64,000 bases of DNA from Maylandia zebra (lineage: Eukaryota; Chordata; Actinopteri; Cichliformes; Cichlidae): the NCBI RefSeq assembly GCF_041146795.1, contig NC_135170.1, forward strand, positions 21,694,033 to 21,758,032, given 5' to 3'. The position numbers were made by a program, and so were the translations under genes. The stretch's first letter is position 1. Every line of letters begins with the position of its first letter. Shown here in pieces: positions 27,701 through 38,764 of this stretch. The notes below the pieces were generated by a model, which was given only the letters and a program-made list of their open reading frames with translations, searched no databases and was not told where the DNA came from.

Positions 27701-30700
27701 GTCACCTTTCTCACTCACTATGTGTTAACAGACCTCTCTGCATTGAATCATATCTGTTATTAACCTCTGTCTCTCTTCCACAGCATGTCTTTTATCCTGT
27801 TTTCCTTCTCTCACCCCAACCGGTCGCAGGAGATGGCCCCGCCCCTCCCTGAGCCTGGTTCTGCCGGAGGTTTCTTCCTGTTAAAAGGGAGTTTGTCTTT
27901 CCCACTGTCGCCAAAGTGCTTGCTCATAGGGGGTCATATGATTGTTGGGTTTTTCTCTGTATCTACTGTACTATATAAAGCGCCTTGAGGCGACTTTTGT
28001 TGTGATTTGGCGCTATATAAATAAAATTGAATTGAAATTGAATTGAAATATAAATACTCTATTTTCACTTCGGTGAAGCTGGACATTTTGATTGGTGTTT
28101 ATGGGGACTGGTTCGCTCTTAGAGCCTCAAGCGGTGATTTAAGGAACTGCAGTTTTTGGTACGTGCAGCTTTCTTCATTTTTCAACACTATAGCCTCTTT
28201 TCTACTACTCGACTTGACTTGATGGGTATTATACAGGTATTTTGGTAAACATAGCTTCTATTCTACGTGTTTGGGGAACATGAACAGCATTTTGGATCAC
28301 TGAAAACTAAGTTTTTGAAAGAATTCCAGCCATGGTAATAATTTACATGCGTTTATATGTGAACAGGGAAAACCGAGATTTTGTTCTGCAACGTCTAAAG
28401 TGTCACACTGTGTGCCATACTATTGTTTGCGGCTTTCGATTGGCCGATATTTCTTCACAGTTTGGGTTCTATGTTTCTGTTGACAGCACCAGAGATATTG
28501 TAAATAAATTTTAAAAATCCCTATTTGAAAAATATATGCTCCTTTCACATTTTTTTTTTTTAAACTAATTTGGGATTTTCTTTTATTATTGTAGGGTCTC
28601 ACAAAATAAAGCACCTTAAGGCAACTGTTGTGATTTGGCCCTATATAAATGGACAGTGTTGGGGGAGTAACAGAATATATGTATTTAAAAAACTAAATAT
28701 GAGTAACTGTATCCATCACAGTTACTGTTTAAATAGGTGATAATTAGAATACAGTTACTTTGTTGAAATAAATGGATTACACGGCGGTCTTTTCCTGTTT
28801 CATATGTCTCTCTCTAATTTTGGTAATTCCACGCTGGTGGAAACCCAAACAAAACACACAATAAGAGGCTTTAATGTAAGCGTCCTGTTGGTGGCGTCAG
28901 TTACACAATAGACCTGAAGCCACCACAACAGAGCCAGCAGTGCACGGGCAGGAATGCATTTCTTACTTGGAAATTCTGACACCACTTCACATTTAAAGAA
29001 GACAAGGATGGGCGAAATCTGACTGTGCAATGCAAACTCTGTTGCCGCAACTAAGCTGCTCTCAGCATCAAAAGACTCCACCTCCAACCTAAAGAAGCAT
29101 CTGCTTGTAAGTTCTTTAAAAAAAAACAAAAAAAACTAACGTTAGCCTACTGCAACTAACTTGTTTTAGTTGTGGTAGCTACCTGGGTTATGTGCCACTT
29201 CAGTATCTCGATGTACTATTGCTGTGTGATTTATTACTATTACTGAAGGCTACTCGCCACCAACCTAACATTGTTAGCTGGTGCTAGCTGGGGTTAGTTC
29301 ATAGACAGCAGACTGTTAGACTTGATGGATAGCATTAACAACGTGCTAGCTGCAGATAATCATGTGCACTTCTGAAAGCAGACAGAAAGAAAACATATTA
29401 CTGATACAGAATTAGTTTTCTATACGAGATCACTGCAAAAAGTGCAGCCTTACCGAATGTCCACCCTACTCTTACTCATTTTATATTGAGATTTAAAAAT
29501 CTAGTTGGTATTGGTATGGCGAGTAAGCTTCAGTCATAGTAATAAATCACACAGCAATTGTACATTCATGTAGTTGTAAAAAGCATGACAATATATTAAG
29601 TAATCCAAAGTATTCAGAATACTTTGCTCACATTAAGTAACTTAACAGAATACGTTACAAGTATTCTGTACTCTGTAGTGGAATAGATTTTAAAAGTAAC
29701 CTTCCCAACACTGTAAATAGATTTGAGTAGAATAGTGGGGTTAGTTTAAGTGTGAATATGAGTGTCATTGGTTGTCTGTCTGTGATAAGGAAAAGCAGAA
29801 GAGGATGGATGAATTAGTTTGTCTTATCACATATTTTTATGTTTATTGCTAACTTTGTGCTGTCTTCCAGATGGAGATCCATTACAAATCAAACACATAA
29901 TAGACGTCACCTTCAATCCATTGCCTCACGTTCTCTATTGTACCTCTGCCCATCCGTTTTCCTCTCTGTGTACATACTGCTGAACAGAGGGGGAGTGACA
30001 TAAAATGGAAACAGTGAGGTGTTGACTGTCACAGGCTGGGTATTATTCTGTTTGGGCTCCCCAGCGAGGCAGGGCACTCTACAAACAAACAAAGGGGATC
30101 TGTTGAGAGCTTGACATTTCCATTTAGCCTGAGCCACCCTGCACTGGGTTGCCTATTCATTTCAATTGACTCCTGCTCTTTCCGTCGTCTCTGGAGCGGG
30201 GGTAGATCTGCTCGGCATTCAGGTGGTATGGGGTGGCACATGCGGGGCTCGTCTCAGCAGGAACAGGGGAAGCCGAGGTGCAGAGAGGTACACCGTGCGC
30301 GCACAGAAAGGCACATGCGACAGAAAAACATTCACCATCCTTTCCTTTTTTTTTCTTTGTGGGAGAAAAAAATAAGCATCTCCATCCAAGAGGAAATTAG
30401 AATAACCTGTTGGACGGATAATCGGCTGTTCTGTGTCTGTCTACTTTTGATTGTGTGTGTTTGCACGGGTGATTACTTTGGTGATCTGTGTGCCTTTATG
30501 CATGTCTCAGCTCCCCCCGCTGTGCCCCTAATATAACGAGGGACAGGGCCATTGACGTTATTTAGCGGGAAAAGGGAAGGCAGAGTGTGCTCCCTGAGGT
30601 GTGTAACGAGGCTGACTCATCCCACCACTAAAGGGACGTGTTCAGCCGGGCTGTCGACAAATGACACAGCACAGTTTAACCCCTCACAACAGCAAGTATA

Positions 30701-33700
30701 ACATAGAGACAGAGAGACTGACACGTTCTTATACAACTGTCATCAAGTTTTCTCACGGGCCCCATGTAAAGCAGAAACAATATTGTAAAACGGAAATTAT
30801 GATCTAAAAAAAGAGAAGCATTGCATCATTGCAATTAGGGAATTTTTCTCCCCTTTATAATCTTGGAGGAAATCGAGGTCAAGCTTTAATGGCTTTTCCG
30901 GAGGCTAATAAGAATAGGGTGAAGTGTGATCTGAGGAAGGTGGCAGGTGAGTGAGCAGGGACAGAGACAGACAGACAGAGAGGTATCGAGGACGGGCGGC
31001 AGGAGGAAAGGAAGCAAGGCGAGAGACGGAGAGTGGGTGAATATCAAAAGCTTGCTTCAAAGGTCACAGCACTTTGTTCCTGATGACCAGCATTTCCCTT
31101 TTGTCTATCTCTAAGTGTCAGACTGGACATGAAGGGTGGCGATTCCTTAATTTCTCCAAACCAAAAAACAGGGGTGCGTCCCCACTACAAAGCAGTGAAA
31201 AGCAAACAGGGAAGATAAAAAATGATGGTTTTCTTTTTTACAAAGCATTCATTTGCATTCAGTATGGGATTTAAATGCAGTGACAGTCAACCTGATTCCT
31301 GATGTGTGAGGTGAGTGCTAACAGAGGATTTCAGAAGAAGCCCAAAGGAGAAATAAATTCAATAACATAAAGCTAACAATGAGAAAAATCAGAGAAGGGG
31401 AGACGGAGATGTGTACGGAAACTGAATATTTAAGTTTAATGGGCATATTAAGAGAAAATAAGCCCTCTCCCTATGTGCTGCTAATGGTATTGATGTGACT
31501 GCAGTGCTTTGCTGCCTGCTCACCTTAACAGCCATTCATTTTACAGACAAGCCACAGTGAGTCAAGGTTTGGGCACGACTGTCCTCACATCAAGGCTAAG
31601 GCTGCCGCCGGTGATAAGGTGCAGGTATTGTGCACTGAATGACAAAGACCTGCTATTAATTTTTTAAGGATTAGTCAACTAAATCAGCAATTGTAATGTT
31701 CACCTAAGGAAAATGTAGCACGTGTAATTGAGTGTGATGTGTGAAAAGAAAGAAAAGGAGCACATTTGATAATAGATGTGAGGAGGGAAGAAGGGGAAAC
31801 AGATAGAAGATCAGGAATGTTAATCATTAAAAGTCATCTAATTAGCCATAGATTTATATGTTACTGCTGTCCAAAGAATCCAAACGACTTACACATACCG
31901 AGTTTGCTGTATTCTCTGCAGCCGTGACAGCATTTTGCTGCCTACTGGTCAAATAAAGTCAGTTCTGTCACAGCACATCTCTGATTTATTGCCTCAAGCA
32001 ACACCTCCCTCCTCTCTAGCCTCCTCTGTTCTCCCGTGCCATCTCTGGCCCATCTCTCCCATAACAAGCTCTCACTCTCCCCCTATCTTTCTCTGCTTTT
32101 GTAAATCAGTACTTGAAATCTGCTCATGCTTCAGGATATACCCTCACATCCATTTCCTTTGCATGCCCCACCTATTTTAAAAAAACATCTTTAGAGTGAT
32201 TGGATTTTTATCAACAAGTTACCAACCCACTACAGAGGTCCCGCTGCTGGTGCATATTGACAGATCAATAGCTCAAACTGAAAATCGATGGGGGTCCGTC
32301 TCTTCATTATCCTAAACAGCGGCTGACACTGGCCCCTTACACTGCAACATGGAGGCAGGGGTTGTTAGTGCTGAACCTTCCCAACCTTTCCCCCCCTGCG
32401 TGGATGCAAGAGTGTGAGTGGGAGGAGACACCTGAACACAGTCACACTTGTGAGGAGCTTTGAGGAGCGGCGAGGTACCATGCAGAAATGTGAGCACACA
32501 TATGTTTGTGCACAGGGAGTCAGGGAGGAATCCCATGGGAGCTTTACAGCAAGCGACTGAAAACAACACGTGATTCTCTTTTCCCACAATGTTGAAAGTA
32601 AAGCATCAAAAAGAGCATCATTTTCTGGTCTCCCACTGAAACGGCTGAAGTGCTTTTTCTTTTTACTGAGATAACAGTCTCAGTCTTCCCAAGGTCAAAA
32701 ATGTGCTACATTCTTTGACAGTGTGCAGACTTGGAGTTGAATTGCTCTACCAGAACATTTATTCAGCTACTGAACATCACAACCATTTTAAGATGCTTTA
32801 CTCAAGCGTGCAAAGGAGACCTGCTGTGCTAATTTCCAACTCTATATTTTTAAGTGGCATGGTGCAAGTCGCAATTCAGAATAATCTTTACATGTCTTGT
32901 GCAGACACTTTGTTCTTATCCTGACTTTCTTCTAATTCCTTCTTACTGTAGGATTCATGCTTCAGCAGGAAATCTATGGCATAGCTCCATGGTGACTGCA
33001 AACCTCTCTGAAACCTTATGCTGTAACCTATGGCATAACCTTATGACCACCTCCTGTGCATTTACTTTTTCACTGCAGTTTTTTAAAATGTATCCGTTAG
33101 AGAATAACAATCACCATCTCCATATAAGGAATAATAATCTAATATAATGAGCATAAGGGCTCAAAAATGTCAGCACATACCTGGAGAGAGATTTCTGTCA
33201 AAACCCAAGACGAAAAAAAAAAAAGCCTCAGTAATTTATTTGCTCCTGTCGACGATGACCACACAGTAATAAATACATAATGCACCAGAACAAACATAAA
33301 TGCTGGCAACGATGTCGGCCACTTGTTAAAAGTTGGTGCTGGTATTGGATTGATACTTTGGTTTTGTTTTCTAATTTCAGTATTCAGCCCGATGAACTTA
33401 AATAAAAATATATTGTAAATGAAAATGGGGGGGATATGATTTTTGCGTCATGTCTATTTCTTTTATAGCTTAAAGCACATTTAAATAACAGAAGTTGGCC
33501 TAGAGTGCTTTATAGACAGGCACGTTTATATTCTGACACTCCCAAAAAATAGATTCAAAATACATGAAAAGCTGTGTTTTGTTGTGTTAACTATACACTG
33601 TATAAAGTAAAGATCATAGTGATTTAGTGTTTTTTTTAAACGTGTGTTCAATTTGCAAACTGCAAATAATGATTCATCTCATAAGTCGGGACACACTGAT

Positions 33701-36700
33701 CTGCCTGATCTGCTATTACGGATACTGATATCAGTAATGGTATCAGCAATACTGTCCCTGTTTTTACTTGGTATCTGCTCGATACCAAAACTTGCACAGC
33801 ACTAAGACTTACATAGGTTACATCGTAGGCTCTGCACCGATTCGCCGGAGAAGTCTAAATCAGGCCTTATTGGCTACCAAAATATTTGAAAACCAAGAAC
33901 ACTTACTGTTACATAGATACGCAGATGCTGTGCTGTGTTGTAGACTGTCTTGTATGGAGTATAATGGGCCGATGTGTAGAATAGCTTTATCTCAACGGGG
34001 ACAGTGTATCATGAGTTCACTGGATTGTGCGTTACTCCATTATTCAAGCCCAAACACTGTGCTTGTTTTGGTAAAATTATCTTTTATGACTAATTAAATG
34101 AAGTTTTAATTGTTAATTATTGGAGGCAATAGAGTTTAATTTAATCTCCTTAGCGGCTTTGTGCCCTGCTGCATTATCTCGGGGCGCAGACATTTCATTA
34201 ACGTGTTTTGCGTGTTTAATTCAGATGCAGAAGTCTTCAGGCTACGCAAAATGGCTTCTGTTTGCAGAAAGGGCTGATGAATCACCAGGGGAAGTAGGAT
34301 TTAAAATGTGTAGGTACAGGTCAGTAAACAGCTCCATAAACAACAAATTGTGTTTGAGAAATGTTGGACTGTGTTGGCCCAGACATTAGGGGGACCCTCT
34401 CTCGAGGACCCGCTTGTCACACAGCATTGTTCATTAGCTGATGGCTTCCCACTCCACAATTTTTGTCTAACCGGCGAACGCTCTGAGACATGCTGTACTT
34501 CACCTCTATAATTCCATCATGTCAAAGGAAGAGCCAGAGAAACGATGCCTTCATTGTACTGCTTGCTATGCCACCACACGTCTGCTCTGTCTCAAGCAGT
34601 GTGCTGTAGTGAGTGGAGAACGAAAGAGAGCGGGTTAGCGATTAATTAAAAATGTGGCAATTCGTTTCAGCTCTGTCGTCTGTAGCACCCCGAGTCGGGG
34701 CTCAGAGGTGCTACTTCAGCCAGCTCGGCTGTTATTAATCTCTCCCTCTCTATTAGTGCTCTGATCTTTCTCTCCTAACTCCACTTTTCTTCTTCTTCTG
34801 GGTGTCCGCATCTTCCATTTTTTTGACTCGCTCCCAATTCATCTGCTTTTTGTTCTGCATTTCCAATTCATCATCTCACTATAGGTCACAGTAATCTTTC
34901 CCGGCCGCTCCACTTGCGTAATCCCTTTTCTTATCGCCTTCTTCCCGCCTTGCTGTGACCCCTGTCTGCCCGCCGCACTGCAGGTCAAAGTCTGTCTGCA
35001 CGGATGCGATGCTGCCTCGCTAAAACCTCATTTCAGTTAACTAATGAATCACTGGCTGACGATCAAATTAACAGCCTCCTTTCCTTCCTATGTGTCTAAT
35101 ATGTGTGGTTCTGCGGGTCACGCTGCTACTACTCACACATGCTGCGCTCATGAAACATTCATGATTCAGCTTGAGTGGAACGAGCTGTGTCATAATGATT
35201 GAATAAGTCGAACCTGCTGCCGCAAAGTATCAGCCCGCTGCACTCAACTCAGCCATTAATTCAGACGACTATTGTAGGATTGCCTTACACTCTCAGGTTA
35301 TTGTTACTCAGTGATTAAACAACCAGCTTCAATCCAATTTGTAAAGACGACTCAGCAGCAGAATCAAATACAATTTCGGCAGAAAACGACAGCTAAGTAA
35401 ATTGCTTGCTCTGCCATCCAGGGGAAACAATTAAGCGAGGTTTGATCAGAAAGAACGACTTTTACTTTTACAAGACAGCAAATCTCTGGAGCGACTGCAG
35501 TCTTGGCACGCGAGAGCTTTTCACTTTGCAATGCAGATCTGTTTTGAACCAGCACAGCTTAGCTTGTTGATAACATCTCACTCCCTTTATCAAGGAAAGA
35601 GGTTCGGCGATAAAGAAGATGTGCTAATCGCGAGGATTAGCATGAATAAGGCATCAGAAGTCAGTGCTGCTGTTCACCAAAGTGAGTCCACGTCATGTCA
35701 GAACTCCCAATAAATCAGATCATAAAATTGAGGTTAATTAGTGTAACCTCCAAATTATGTTTTACACTCTTTAATCCCAGATTGAGTTCAGTTTTTGGGT
35801 AAAAGCAGACAGTCCACTGGGTCTTCACCTAATCTCTTATTAGGCTTCAGCACTTTTCCTCTTTCATCTGACCTCCAGGTTTTCTGTCTGTGTCTCAGGC
35901 TGTCTCTGTTACACACACACACACCTCACTTTGCCTCCCTGTGTGAGACTAGGTCAGTGCTCATAGATCACGCATTGGGATGGAGACAGTAAATGGGTCT
36001 GACAGTGTCTGTGAATGGACTAATCATTCAATGGTATAGACACGACAAGGCAGTGTCATTAATTCAGGTCATAGAGAAGAGACATGTAACACACACATAC
36101 ACACTCATCCCAGAGGTTAACCCATGAGTCCCACAATTTGTCATGCAAACATACATATGCCAGCTCCAGATTAATAAAAAAGATGTCATCTCTTAGTTTG
36201 AGATCAAATGTCTGGGAAATATTGGAAGAGAGTAATTTCACTTATCAGTATGTCGCTCCCTATTATCCCTGAATCTTTCCAAGTAAGAGGCAAAAGCATA
36301 AGAAACTCCAAATGGACACAAGCACAGACACATACATGCTTAGTGCATGTGCACCCACAAGTGTTGGCCACAAGGTCAGGCTGATGAATCAACAGTATGT
36401 GTGCATGAAGTGACACTCGGGAGCAGCTGTGCACGACACACTCACTTAGTCCTGCAGGTAAGTGCACAACAAATCAAGATGCAACACTGCACGCTACCAA
36501 AGCCAGACTGTCATCAAAAAGCGTGAGCAAATTAACACAGAATAAGGCATGCAGGTGAAAGAATACACTCATGTGCACGTCTCTTACCTGGTAGGCCAAG
36601 ACAGAGCAGGACACTATAATAGATGACGGGTAGTGGTCCGAGAGGGCATCCCTGGGCAGCTTCAGAGGGATTCTGCCCTGTGCTCCAGGTGCTCCCGTTT

Positions 36701-36732
36701 GGGGGAAAAACAGGGAAGTGGCTGTGCTCCAT
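17785..36732 (-). CDS. gpr139: GPR139-type orphan G protein-coupled receptor, two coding exons
   Basis: Class A GPCR of the GPR139/GPR142 group. GPR139 is known as a mainly neural receptor reported to respond to L-Trp and L-Phe. The CDS joins 36732-36588 to 18797-17785 (minus strand) through a GT-AG phase-1 intron, giving 385 codons (human family member about 353). The start is the first in-frame ATG of exon 1, in a strong context (gaggccATGG). Visible marks: N-glycosylation site NGS near residue 12, the first membrane segment spanning the splice junction (about 35-62), Asp79 in helix 2, DRY at 131-133, NFFLY in helix 7 (313-317), and a C-tail with [20 protein letters not shown] that is diagnostic of GPR139. 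The second extracellular loop has a Gly/Glu-rich insertion (about 184-203). A fish-specific paralogue of gpr139 is the main alternative. Confidence 0.88.
19005..19963 (+). mobile_element. hAT-type DNA transposon in gpr139 intron
   Basis: Begins tagtgat and ends atcacta. It is flanked by a perfect 8-bp duplication ggagttga (18997-19004 and 19964-19971), the hallmark of hAT insertion. The right subterminal region (about 19880-19950) carries repeated gagccggctctttt and gagccgagcc words, as in a known group of fish hATs. No transposase is present. A palindromic element is nested inside (19549-19846). The insertion lies 207 bases upstream of the gpr139 exon 2 acceptor. The strand is nominal. Confidence 0.8.
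19549..19846. mobile_element. Palindromic MITE nested in the hAT
   Basis: Arms of about 40 bases are inverted copies: the left arm begins cggtgacccctagagac near 19550, and the right arm ends gtctctaggggccaccg near 19842. Both contain aaagcacgtacaaac. The word tatatttac flanks both ends and may be the target duplication. No coding content, so it is a non-autonomous element of unassigned superfamily. Confidence 0.65.
19972..21659. other. Intronic sequence without recognised features
   Basis: Part of gpr139 intron 1. No repeat family or conserved coding segment is recognised. Confidence 0.5.
21660..22145 (-). mobile_element. Tc1/mariner remnant, second family
   Basis: Read on the minus strand, the block follows the 5' part of a second fish Tc1-like family. 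It has the terminal word cactgcacaaaaaaattaag, a leader with taccaacgggtgcagtagag, and the segment around gcgatacctggtccctacag. A stretch near 21755-21790 corresponds to the start of the helix-turn-helix region. Most of the transposase is missing. A sibling fragment lies at 63270-63730. Confidence 0.6.
22146..25097. other. Intronic sequence without recognised features
   Basis: AT-rich gpr139 intron sequence. No exon or transposon signature is recognised in about 2.9 kb apart from short TG runs. Confidence 0.5.
25098..25402 (-). mobile_element. tRNA-derived SINE, copy 1
   Basis: On the minus strand it opens ggcgaccgtggctcaggggg, which includes an A-box-like word, followed by the B box ggttcgatccc, so an internal Pol III promoter is visible. 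The 3' end has agcgctatataaat followed by ccaatcc, a tail shared with the L2 LINEs in this window. It is nearly identical to the copy at 39080-39385. Frames across it give similar peptides only because the copies are alike. Such SINEs depend on a partner LINE for mobility. Confidence 0.85.
25403..26603. other. Intronic sequence with a repeat fragment
   Basis: The part near 25500-25930 shares words with the repeat at 14460-15540 (gcgactggtggttgccag). The remainder is AT-rich intron without recognised content. Confidence 0.4.
26604..28045 (+). mobile_element. L2-clade LINE, severely 5'-truncated
   Basis: Plus-strand sibling of the L2 at 7037-9436, beginning inside the RT C-terminal part ([12 protein letters not shown]). 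The frame from 26636 to 27217 is intact to its stop and ends [11 protein letters not shown], showing the family's natural C terminus. The 3' untranslated region is split by a retroposon at about 27288-27683 and resumes with tgcattgagtttttcc. It ends in gcgctatataaataaaattg plus attga repeats near 28045. Truncation removes the catalytic RT core, so it is inactive. Confidence 0.85.
27288..27683 (-). mobile_element. Retroposon nested in the L2 3' region
   Basis: The interruption of the L2 starts with tandem TCAA units, then agctttattcg. On the minus strand this reads as a 3' end with AATAAAGC and a (TTGA)n tail, which is typical of a LINE-like retroposon. It contains a 17-base C run (27358-27374). 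The L2 continues as if uninterrupted on both sides (cccatga | tgcattgag), so the insertion is younger than that L2. The family is not identified. Confidence 0.6.
28080..28190. repeat. Interspersed repeat fragment, unclassified
   Basis: Contains tatggggactggttcgctct and ggaactgcagtttttgg, words I associate with a widespread fish repeat. There is no coding content and the limits are approximate. Confidence 0.3.
28590..28653 (+). repeat. Remnant of an L2-type 3' tail
   Basis: Carries aagcaccttaaggcaactg followed by ttgtgatttggccctatata, a diverged version of the L2 3' end seen at 7037 and 28045. It is cut off at the hAT insertion at 28654. Confidence 0.5.
28654..29713 (+). mobile_element. hAT transposon with a broken BED zinc finger
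   Basis: The ends are inverted copies (cagtgttgggggagtaac and, from the right, cagtgttgggaaggttac). Flanking octamers taaatgga (28646-28653) and taaataga (29714-29721) match at 7 of 8, a hAT-type duplication. Near 29003-29105 a plus-strand frame gives VQCKLC, and after a one-base shift [16 protein letters not shown]. This is the C-x2-C and Ser/Thr-rich helix of a BED zinc finger, as found at the N terminus of hAT transposases. It is followed by a possible donor gtaagt. The catalytic domain is absent. Confidence 0.75.
29722..36587. other. Repeat-poor gpr139 intron near exon 1
   Basis: About 6.9 kb with few recognisable transposon signatures, unlike the rest of the intron. Stretches such as 30540-30660, 34110-34270 and 34890-35300 have balanced base composition and no simple repeats. 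They are candidates for conserved non-coding regulatory sequence, but conservation cannot be judged from one genome. Confidence 0.4.
36588..36732 (-). CDS. gpr139: gpr139 coding exon 1
   Basis: Encodes 48 complete codons plus the first base of codon 49, beginning MEHSHFPVF and ending VLLCLGLP. The MEH start and [13 protein letters not shown] match the GPR139 N terminus. The donor is CCAG|GTAAGAG on the minus strand. The frame is open for at least 39 codons upstream but has no earlier ATG there, so 36732 is the supported start. Confidence 0.88.
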
Positions 36733-37280
36733 GGCCTCTTCCTGGTCCTCTTCCTCAGCTGAGCTCAGTGTCAAGAAGCGTGCTGGCCACGAGATCGAAC
36801 CGCCTGGAAGCCGGTTTTGGGGAGAGGGTGCTCTGTCCTTGGGTGCCAATCAGCATGGGTGTGTGTACGTGTGCGTTTGGCAAGACCGCAAGGTTGAGTG
36901 AGTGAGTGAGAAGGAGGGAGGAATGGGAAGAGATGGAGGAGAGCGAGATAGGCAGCAGACGGGGGAGATGCGAGGGATGATATGTGTTAGTAGGTGACGG
37001 AAAAAGGAAGGTGGCGAGAGGAGCTGAGAGGGAGGCGTGAAGAGGTGAGTGTGAAGGTAGAAGTGGAGAGGGGAGGATGCTGCCTGAGTGTGTGAGCGAG
37101 GGGAATGAGAGCGAGTCGGGAGCGCAGCGGGGAGGAGGAGAGAGGGAGGGCAAAGAAGAGGGAAAGAGAAAGGGCAGAAAGAGAGGGAGGGAGAGACGGA
37201 GACTGAGAGTGGAGGCAGCAAGCGGGATGAGGATGAGGGGAGGATGCTTAAGGAGAGAAATAGGGGTTTGAGGGCAGAGA
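36733..37280 (-). promoter_or_regulatory. gpr139 5' flank, pyrimidine-rich on the gene strand
   Basis: Immediately upstream of the gpr139 start. From about 36895 to 37270 the plus strand is a GA-rich tract, so the transcribed strand reads CT-rich. Such tracts often lie in 5' untranslated or promoter regions of TATA-less genes. No clear TATA box or start site can be fixed. Frames on the minus strand here are Ser/Leu/Pro-rich low complexity, not exons. Confidence 0.4.
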
Positions 37281-38764
37281 ACATAAAGAGATCATAAAAC
37301 TGATGGGGAGCCAGATGTGATAGACGAGAAAAGATAAATGGGGGGTTAAGTCAACTGTGGAAAAGGACATAGTGCATTTGCCCTTGTCATTGTGTTTGTT
37401 TTCTGTCAGTGTGTCTCTTCATTGCTTGGTGGCTTTCTGATTGCATATCGAGTTAGGGGACAGATCACAAGCTGGGTCCATTAGTCTTTAAAATGTCTTT
37501 ACATCCACAAGCCAATTTGCACATCCTGGATGTCACACAGAGTATAATTACATATGACCAGACTTGTGTGTGCATGTAGGTGTGTGTGTGTGGTGGGAAA
37601 TGGGGGTTGGGATTGGCTGCACAGTCTAATTCTAATGCAGTGTGAACAGTTTGAATCTCCAGCTAAAAGGTGCTAATGAACTCTAGGCTGACACTTAAAA
37701 ACTCAAGTATTCCACCTTAAGACAGATTCCAATTTCTGGTTCATCAGTTGGTGTGACAGCAGGTCTGCAGCTGCCTGTTATTTTCATTTTCTATTCATCT
37801 GTCAGTTATTACAAATGATCCTCTGGTTGTTTGGTGTGTAAAATGATGTGTTTATTCCTCAGACTTCTCAGATATAGTAGACTGTTTTCTCCATCCCACT
37901 GATTGCGATGTAGCTGAAACTCTTTGCTACAATATTACAGATAAGTGTTGGACCATTTAATAAATTGCTCTTGAGTTTCAGAAAGAGAGCAGTAATGAGT
38001 AATTTCATGTAAGCTGTTCTAGGCTTAAAAAAAAGAAAAGAAACCACTGTAACGACCTGTAACTATTTTTCAAATGTTGCCAAGCATGGCAGAATCACGA
38101 AAGAGGAGCCTTTGAAATGCTGAGATTAAAAAGACACGGGGATTGTTGTGCTCTGTTTTTGACACATCAAATTTGTCAGAGTTGAGAATTTCAGGAGGTT
38201 AAAAAGCTGGGTTGTTAGTTTACCCTCTGATCTGCCACGCTGAAAAGGCAGAAGTAATTTTCTAAGTTATTATCAATAGTTGTTGGAGTTTTTCTAATTG
38301 CACCAGTACAAAAAGATTTGTTTAAAATTTTTAAAGCGTCTCTCATTTCCATTCAGTCCGCATTCTGCCATTCTGCAACCGTTATTGACTTACGTTTTAT
38401 TCAGGTGGAAATTTTAAACAATAGCCTCGATCTTAGGAACGCTAAAGTTCTTCGTTTAATAAAAGAAAAGAAAAAAAGACTCACAATGACCCATAATCAT
38501 TCTAATGGAACAGAAAGGAGAAAACAAACAGCTCTTTAGATTCAGTGAACAATATCAGCAAATATATATTTAATTTTTTCTTCTATCAACACTTGTTAAC
38601 AGAAAGCCCAGTGACTAATTTTTTCACTTTAATTTTTAACATGTACTCTACTTAGGTACGAGTTTGAGGCCATTTACGGTACATTTCTATGATAGATTTA
38701 TTTGCAGATCAAGATTTTCATACAAAATTCACTCATTAGTTGTGTCTTGCTAGTAGCAGCTTTG
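37281..38764. other. Non-coding stretch upstream of gpr139
   Basis: No gene or repeat family is recognised. Confidence 0.5.

Larger units (their letters stand above)
18798..36587 (-). other. gpr139 intron 1 (17.8 kb)
   Basis: Bounded by donor GTAAGAG at 36587 and acceptor AG at 18799-18798 on the minus strand. The intron after the first part of helix 1 matches the two-exon plan known for GPR139. It holds the transposons listed between 19005 and 29713 and a comparatively repeat-poor part from about 29.7 to 36.6 kb. Confidence 0.85.

Noticed and set aside
28800..29129. Minus-strand 109-residue frame
   Set aside because: It is antisense to the hAT BED zinc-finger remnant, which is the meaningful reading.
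36755..37284. Minus-strand Ser/Leu/Pro-rich frames upstream of gpr139
   Set aside because: They come from a GA-rich tract read as CT. There are no domains, and two frames overlap freely, as expected of compositional bias.
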